Source of the DNA: Welwitschia mirabilis
Lineage: Eukaryota > Gnetophyta > Gnetopsida > Welwitschiales
Length of the DNA: 64,000 bases
Assembly: GCA_051453625.1 (NCBI GenBank)
Contig: JBOZIK010000001.1
Coordinates: forward strand, 78,772,810-78,836,809
Direction: 5' to 3'
Positions within the stretch are counted from its first letter, which is position 1, and each line of letters begins with the position of its first letter. Below the pieces are notes generated by a model, which was not told the origin of the DNA, made no database searches, and was given only the letters and a program-made list of their open reading frames with translations. Both the position numbers and the translations under genes were made by a program. Positions 56,900 through 64,000 of the stretch are shown here, one piece after another.

Positions 56900-59330
56900 A
56901 GCCTAATACAATTAAAAATCTTCCTTAAAATGGAGAGACAAATCTTCTCTATTATACTTTATTTACTTTTATATAATTCTTTTCAAATATTAGTTTATAA
57001 TGTCTACTTAATCATTACTTTGTGGATGACAGGAAGTCATAACTTTGTAAAGTATTCAACATTTTCTCATAAGATTATTCATTATCTTATTGGAAAATCA
57101 AGTTTTTTCATCACTAATAGTAACTTTAGGATGGTAAAGTAGGATAAGATATGTTCTTTTTTAAAAATAAATCACCCACTCTAGCATCATGTTTTCTAAT
57201 TAGAATATGTTTACATCACTTATTAATGTAATCTATACAAACTAAATATATGTTGATATCCTAAATATGAGTAAAATGTTCTTATAAAATTTATAAACAA
57301 AATATCAAGTAAATAAATTTCAAGAATAGAAGAAAGGGACATTATTTCTCTATTTCCAATGCTACTAAAGCATTGGAATTATTACAAGATTTACAATATT
57401 CATGGGTATCTTTAATAAGAATCAGAAAATAAAGTTTAAATTGAAGTATTTAGAATTCTTTCTAATATAAACATGACCTTTACACACATTGCAATGTGAA
57501 AAGTTCAACATATTAAGGTGTTAAATTTAAATTCACTTATGAGTAATTTAATCAAAGTAGTGTTTGAACAAATAAGGATCATCTATAAAGTATTTACTTG
57601 GTTAATCTAAGAATTAGTTTTTTTCCTTAAGTAATGTAATTATGAGGTAATTTATTAGTAATAATACAATTAGATATATCATTATACCAAGGTTTATCTT
57701 ATAAAATTAGAATGTTTTCATTGAGAAATGAATCATTTATAACATATGAAGAAAAAGAAGAGTAACATCTAATGTGATATAAGTGATCAAAAACTATATT
57801 CTCTACTCCTTTATTATCTTTAATTTTCAAGTCAAATTGTTTTAAATGTAAGGTTCATGTCACTAATATAGCTTTAAATTCTTTTTTATCTAATAGGTAT
57901 TTAAGAGTAGAATGATCAATATAAATAATTGTTTTCTGCATCTCTAATGTATGGATAAATCTTTGCATGGTAAAAACTACTACTGATAATTCTTTCTTGG
58001 TTATTTATAATTAATAACCTTATATAAATTTTTACTTGCCTAGTAAATAATATATGGTTTACCATCTCTTCTTTATCCTATAGTTAGTCCTACATCATAG
58101 TTTTTTGCATTACATAATAACTTAAAACAAAATAATGAATTAAGATATTTTAAGCTATGACATAAAGTTAAAAGTAATTTGAGTGTTTAAAGGCATCATT
58201 ACATTTAAGAGTTTAATCATAAGATGCATCTTTAGTAAGACTATTACCCAAAGATTTTAAAAGTTCTAAAAATATTGAATAAATATTCAATAATAACTAG
58301 CATGTCCAAGAAAACATATAATACTTTTAAAAACTTCTATGAAATATAATTGATAACTTAAATTTTAATAGGTTTCATTCTTATCTCATTCTTAGAAATT
58401 ACATGTTTTAGAAAAATATATGAAGTGATATTTCTCCTAGTTAAGAATAAGGTTTTTCTTCTCACAATGTCTAAGAACAAGTCTAAAATTATGTAACCAA
58501 GAATAAAAATTTCCATGAAAGAGAGAAAAATCATTCATGAAAAGTTTAATGAATTATTTAATTATATCAAATATGATACTTAGTATACATCATGGAAAGT
58601 AGTTGGGGCATTACATAAGCTAAAGTGCATTATTTTATAGAGGAAACTTATAAGGGAGTATTTAAATTCATTTTTAGTCTTTGAAAAAAGTTACTATTTT
58701 ATTATATTTTAAGCATCCATAGCCTAATAATATTTTCAAAGGAAGAAGTAAACTAATCCTTATTAATTATGGTTTAAATATTTTTATAGTCAAAACACAT
58801 TCTCTATCCTATTGTTATTTGTATTGGAAATAATTTATCATATTTATTGATAACTATAGCAATTTCAGATTTATTATGGATAGTTTGAGTGAGTCTCATC
58901 TATTGAATATTAGAAATCCAATAGATAATATTGACATCTCATAGCTTAAGAATAATTAATATTGACATCTAATAGCTTAAGAACGCCTTTCACAACTACT
59001 TCTTTCATATCAAGGTTAAGTCTACATTGAGAATCTTTGTTCAACTTAAAATTTTCATCCAAATGAATTTGATGCATATATACAATGGAGTTGATTCTTT
59101 TTACATTAGAGATAGTCCTTGGAATTCATAAGGAAAAAAACATTATTTCTACATAAAATCTATATAGTAAGTGATATTATAAGAATGAAAAGAATGTAAT
59201 ATTTTCATATTCATCAATTTCTATTAAATCATAATATTTTAAGTCATCATAAACTTATTTTCCATGGAATTAAAAACTTGTAACTTTGTGTTCATATTTA
59301 TAAAGTAATTTTTTTATTACTTCATTTCTA
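56900..59330 (-). pseudogene. Ty3/gypsy Athila/Tat-like pol (RT, RNase H, integrase)
   Basis: On the minus strand the RT starts with decayed KPLLVL.YR-like blocks near 58800, then MHFSLCNAPTTFHDVY (about 58630-58580), the MPFGLCNAPATFQRCM motif of this lineage, then IKLFMNDFSLFHGNFYS (about 58550-58500), where FMDDFSVF is expected: the first catalytic Asp is Asn. RNase H gives FTVYSDHSTLKYLLDKKEFK and KGVENIVFDHL (about 57970-57800). The integrase finger lies near 57400 (YCKSCNNSNALVALEIEK) and the core near 57150-57030 has ISD and CHPQ remnants. Stops are frequent; the rest of the element is unrecognised. Confidence 0.75.
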
Positions 59331-61129
59331 TAATTGATTGGATAATATATGTGACTAGAAATGGTCTTTCAAAGATAAGATAAAATTCTTTTAGGTTGTC
59401 TTCCATCTATAAAACTATAAGTTAACTAGGTAGTAAAATTTATCAAGTTTACTATTCCCTTGGGAATCTTAGTTGAGAAACCAATAAGTTAAAACTATAT
59501 CTTAGTTTTTTTAACTTGTCTAAGCTAAGTTATTTACATAGGATATATGGAATTAGGCTTAAATTATCTATCAAATCTAATAATGCTTTATCAAATATTT
59601 TGTTACTTATGATACTTGAAATTATTAAGAAATAAGATCTCTAAATTTTTGATAGAAGTCTATTTTAAACTATGAAACTTCCTTGTTAATCTAGAAATAA
59701 TTTTTCTTTAGATTCATTTTTCTATGTATTATGCATACAAATTTATTTTTTATATGAATTAATTTTATTAATAAATTCAAAAAGGTGGTTCTAACCTTTA
59801 ATTCCTAAAATGTTTTGAAGTACTCTGATTCAATTTGTTTATTTTCTATAGGTCTAAGATATGTAGGATAGGAAACATTTTATAGTTATTCACATCGTTG
59901 TGTTTTTTTGTAATCTTATTCATCTTTTTTAAGATTGAAAGTTGGCTAAGATTGAGAATTTCATGCAGGCATATCTTCTCTAAATGGTTGAATAGTTTCA
60001 TTTATTTAGATAACACTTCAAAAAGTGATAGCATTTACTTCCCTGATTTCTTCTTCTTATTCAATCATATTGACATTCTTTTTGTTAAGAATAGATTAAG
60101 ATAAATATTACCTCTTTATCATTTATTAATTAAATATAAAAAGTGGAATGTATTTTGAGAAAGACAATTCATTTCTTATTTCAAATGTGAAAGAGCTTAA
60201 GATGTTTGGTTATTGATTTTAATTTATTTATTATTTTTTATTAATCAAGTTTTCATGAACTATGTAAGAACATCATCTAATGACCTACTTTATGGTTGAT
60301 CAAGTTCTTATCAAGTAGAGTACTCATTTTATTATAACTATTATAAAACTTCAAGATGGTTTTTCCACTTTAAGTTATTTGAATTTTCATAAGTAAATGA
60401 TGATATCTATTATTCTCATCCTAAGAAGATTCTTTTAGATTGCATACTATTTATTTATTTATCAATTAGATTTTTTTTTAATTGGAATACTGAGATATTC
60501 TTCTTCTTCTTCTTCTTCTTTTCCCTCCCTTTTTCCTCATTAGAAATACATAAAGGACATATAGCATCTCTTAAGCTTTGAATATCTAATATTTCACTTA
60601 TGAATTCTAATTTTTTATTTATTTATTTAATTTATATATTTATTAACTTATGACTACCAATTGAGTTTAATTAGCTAGGCCTCTGCTTTTAAATGGTATT
60701 TCCCAAGTTTTAGAACTATTGATTATATTTTCTAAAGCATCTCAAGATTTATGTACTTCTTTAGAAAATATTAAGAACTTAGATATTATTAATATAATAT
60801 ACCAAGAAAGTGCATGTTAATTTAAAGCTTTTATTTTATGCATATACTTCTAGTATTATAAAAGCACCAATGTTAAATGCTTTACATTTTATAATGAAAT
60901 TTAAAAAAACAGTAGGATATGATGAAATAAAACTAAATAAATTAATTAAAAAAATTTAAAATATACCATCATAGAATCAGTAATCATAGCTATATTAGTG
61001 ATGAAAAAAAGGAATAAATATAATCATAGATTAAAGTGTTCAATAATCTAATTGTATAATGTTAATAACTTTTTACAAGTATGTGTTACATATTGTACAT
61101 TTTTCAGATCTTAAGAAAAGAAGAAAATG
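59331..61129. other. Probable Athila/Tat gag side, unrecognised; CTT repeat
   Basis: By position this should be the protease and gag of the minus-strand element at 56900-59330, but no motif could be read. A short (CTT)n microsatellite lies at about 60498-60520. The plus frame 59898-60104 is a likely shadow. Confidence 0.4.
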
Positions 61130-61885
61130 AAAAAGGAGAAAAGACATTTATACTCATGAGATATCTAATTAAAAAATAAACATCTAATTGAAAAAATAAA
61201 CATTTGTAACTCATAGTAGATGTTTAGTTAAGACTGAAAAGTTTTCTATGTAGTATATTAATTTAGAAATTTAGTAAATGTAGGAAATGTATGATTAATA
61301 AATGATGATCTTGAATAGAAGAAATTTGTGATAGTAAACAATGTCTCTAGCATTTAAAAATGTTTATAGAAATAAAAGATGTATGTAGCACATGAAGAAA
61401 TCTGTAATATAAAAGATGTTTGGATTAAAACTTGAGTACTACATAGAATACATAAAAATCATTCAGAAGAAATTTTAGCTTAGGGTAGAATGACATGCAC
61501 AAGACATCTATAATTTCAAAGAAATCTATGGTAGAGGTTTAGTAAAATGGGAATAATCATGGAGTTAAAAACTTAGTTATAACCTTATGTTTTGTTAAGA
61601 AATAGAATTGAATCCACACTAGTAATCTACATGTAGAGAAGACATCTTGGACACTAAAAGACATCAATAATCCATTGAAGATATCTACTCATGTTAAGCT
61701 TTGAAGATATACCAAGTCTCAAGAAGATATGTATAAGAATCCAAAGATATCTATACCAAGATAGAAAAAGGACTTTAATAAAATATGTCTATGATTTTTT
61801 GAAGATGTCTAATGTTAATATAGACATCTATAGTTATGAGAAGATGCATAATTCATGTAATAGATTAAAAATAAAATTAGTATAA
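61130..61885 (+). repeat. Degenerate repeat of an AGAYRTCT motif
   Basis: At least sixteen close variants of an eight-base palindrome-like motif occur in about 750 bases, often as GAAGATATCTA, AAGACATCTATAAT or GAAGATGTCTA. AGACATCT, AGATGTCT and AGATATCT are all present; AGACGTCT is absent. The spacing is irregular (about 15-90 bp). Probably an old minisatellite or LTR segment. The open frame at 61691-61885 falls in it and is not a gene. Confidence 0.6.
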
Positions 61886-62329
61886 TTATGACATAATAAT
61901 AATAAATTTAGCACCACATTAATAGAAGCATAAAAGAATAAGTTCAACTAGTTAGTTCATAGGTTGCTTGTTTCATACTTATTAGAAAAACATTGAATCA
62001 TTCTCTTAACTAAAAATTAATTAAGAAGAGTAGTAAGAGATGGAGTTTTCAAGAACAAGAAGGGATGATAATGTCTAGGATTTTTGCATAAGAAGTATCC
62101 AGTTTATGCTATTATAGAGTATAGCAATACTTCTATATGCTTGTATAAGGAGTTTGTTTTAGTATCTAGTGTGCCAAGGAGTAGTTATCATTATGGTGAG
62201 GGTGGTATGAAGGACTTATATTAGTAAGAGCTAGGCTAAAAGGATTTGGTAAGTCATTTTAAAGAAGAATGAAGTATTTTTCCTAGTTGTTGCATGAGAA
62301 AACTTTAGTCTTATTTATTCCAGATCAAG

Positions 62330-63060
62330 TATGTACTAAAGATAAGTTCAAAATTTAATTCTATCTTTTGGATCATTTTGTTTTAGTGGGGCCTCATCCT
62401 CAGCTAGACTTACTTATACTTTAATACCTCCAAATGGGAGGCTATAGGATTAACCAAAGTTTTAGCATTATTTAAAGGAATTTTGCTATTTCACTTTTAA
62501 TAAGAAATGGATAAAGATTAGATAATAGTAAAGGAAGCTTGATTATTTGGGATAAGGAGTTTAACCCTAGCCCCATGAAAACGTTTGACTTTAATAATGT
62601 ACTACTTTGGATTAAGATCCGTAACTTCCATATTAAATTATGAGAATAGGCTTTTATTAAATGAGTAGCTTAAAATTTTGACAAACTAATTATGATAAAT
62701 GGTATAAAAGTAAGGGAATCTTGATTTATCTTAGCACATTTTTGCATTTGGACAATCTTTGAAAACATAAAAAAGATTAAAGAAATTTATTGTTAGTCAA
62801 AATAAAGATATAAGATGCTATCAGTTAAGTGTAAAAACATACCAATATCATGCAAATTATGTGAAAATTAGGAACACTTAGAACACTTCTATAAATACAA
62901 AACTATCAAATGTGCCCACTGTGATAAGGAGGAACATAGTAAAAAGGACTACAGAGTAAAGATCACATACAAGTACTATGACAAGCTAAGAAACTTACAA
63001 AAAGAATTTGAAATGAAGTGAATAAAGAAATAGTTAGGAAAATAAAATATTATAACTATA
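62330..63060 (+). pseudogene. LINE ORF1 remnant, copy D
   Basis: The only plus-strand LINE here. SLIIWDKEFNPSPMKTFDFN followed by NVLLWIKIRNFHIKL (about 62535-62640) fits the 'W...F.p...vpvWVrl.nlP' part of DUF4283. A tandem zinc knuckle follows at 62851-62952: CKLCEN*EHLEHFY and CAHCDKEEHSKKDY. In both, the last Cys codon has become Tyr (TGY to TAY). A stop lies inside the first knuckle. ORF2 should start further right, but nothing past about 63.06 kb is recognisable. Confidence 0.65.
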
Positions 63061-64000
63061 GTTACAAATAATCAAAATAGTTTTTGAGATCTAGGAGATT
63101 ATATGGACATGGATGCTAGAGACCATGAAAGATTAGGGATAAGAATGGAAACTAAGGATGTGTTAGATATCCTTGTTAGGAATGTGGACGATGGAAAAGT
63201 ATTTGCCTTATTTTAGAAACCACAAAACAAAGCCTATCAAAATTAAGAAAAAGTGAATAATCCATTTTATTAGTCAAGGAACATAAACTTTATAATAAAA
63301 GATGAAGATCCACAAATTGGGAGAAGAAAAATAGAGAAACAAAAGTAAATTTAGCAAAGTCCTATGCCACACTAAATAATATAATTAAAAATAATACTAG
63401 CTATAAGAAGAAATAGTGATAATAATTCTCTCAGGGAAAATAAAGGGGATGGAGACCTACTATAGAAAAAGAAAAAGAAAAAAAATATCCTACTTTATCT
63501 TATTTAAAAAGTGAAATATAGACTAAGTGTGTATACAAGAGACCAATATTTTGGCCACCAAAGAATATGTTTTTTTCCAGTAGTAGAAGATAGTATAGGT
63601 AGCTATCACTAGATAAGTAGGAGGCTTCTTGTAACTACTAAAATTTTATTTGACATTATCAAACAAGATGCATGATATATTCACATGTCAATCAAATATA
63701 TGATTATTACTAATTATTATGACTCACAGAAGCATAGTAATTAAATAGACCTATTTGAAAATATGATCAAAAAATTTTAGAGTAAGAAATAACTTATTAT
63801 ATAAAATTTTAACTAGTACTTTCATTAGTGAAAGAAATGAAATAGCATATATTAAAAAGAAAGGGAATTAGAGGAGTATTTGTATATAATTCAAAAAAAT
63901 TATGTGCATGACTTGAATATAATCAAAACCAAGTATACTTAATCTAGTAAATGAAAAGAAACTTATAAGATTATAACTCGAATTAATAGAACTTAAATCA
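63061..64000. other. AT-rich sequence to the window end
   Basis: Some plus-strand stretches look weakly protein-like (for example RLGIRMETKDVLDILVRNVD near 63130-63200 and VYKRPIFWPPKNMFF near 63525-63570), but I do not recognise a family. They may be the C-terminus of ORF1 or the ORF2 start of LINE copy D. Confidence 0.3.

Noticed and set aside
1-64000. tRNA or rRNA genes
   Set aside because: No cloverleaf with intact A/B boxes and no rRNA-like segment was noticed; the only tRNA-related sequences are retrotransposon primer-binding sites.

Overview
The window is AT-rich, repeat-dominated nuclear DNA from a seed plant. The evidence is a plant-type, intronless cis-prenyltransferase gene, L1-type LINEs with a DUF4283/zinc-knuckle ORF1, SIRE-like Ty1/copia elements, a Tekay/Del-like Ty3/gypsy chromovirus and an Athila/Tat-like Ty3/gypsy element. 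The species cannot be named from sequence alone. Nearly all transposon frames are broken, so the insertions are old. There are four assembly gaps (15610-15619, 21355-22028, 32539-32638, 51643-51742).

Layout. 1-12 kb: a degenerate ~29-bp repeat, a decayed LINE (about 2.05-5.0 kb, minus), a probable LTR/primer-binding-site junction near 8.97 kb, a second decayed LINE (about 10.3-11.4 kb, minus) and an 86-bp tandem repeat. 12.2-15.4 kb: a small low-copy island that still holds CpG, containing the one intact gene of the window, a DHDDS/CPT-type cis-prenyltransferase (13020-13907), with a G-box and TATA-like element upstream and an unrecognised decayed coding block downstream. 15.6-17.7 kb: a small LTR-flanked remnant.

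20.8-39.1 kb: a minus-strand Ty3/gypsy chromovirus with ~4-kb LTRs. Its integrase is split by a LINE insertion zone (25.3-33.9 kb) that holds one nearly full-length LINE (31258 down to its poly(A) tail at 25294), a second LINE 5' end (33914 to 32639), and between them a strip ending in a different LTR-element primer-binding site. 39.1-51.3 kb: a minus-strand copia element interrupted between integrase and reverse transcriptase by a second, LTR-complete copia element (40878-47948). 51.7-54.2 kb: three copies of a ~0.85-kb tandem repeat beside a gap. 56.9-59.3 kb: decayed Athila/Tat-like pol, minus. 61.1-61.9 kb: a short-motif repeat that looks like the CpG-decay products of one palindrome. 62.3-63.1 kb: a plus-strand LINE ORF1 remnant.

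How the parts relate. Only the cis-prenyltransferase looks functional; it would make long-chain polyprenyl diphosphate for dolichol and N-glycosylation, and it carries an internal tandem duplication just before its last conserved block. The rest is a layered record of insertion (LINE in gypsy, copia in copia) followed by decay dominated by C-to-T/G-to-A change, visible as Asp-to-Asn at catalytic sites and Cys-to-Tyr in zinc fingers. I found no convincing new defence or biosynthetic system. The most unusual candidate is a long extra coding block between ORF2 and the 3' end of the near-full-length LINE.
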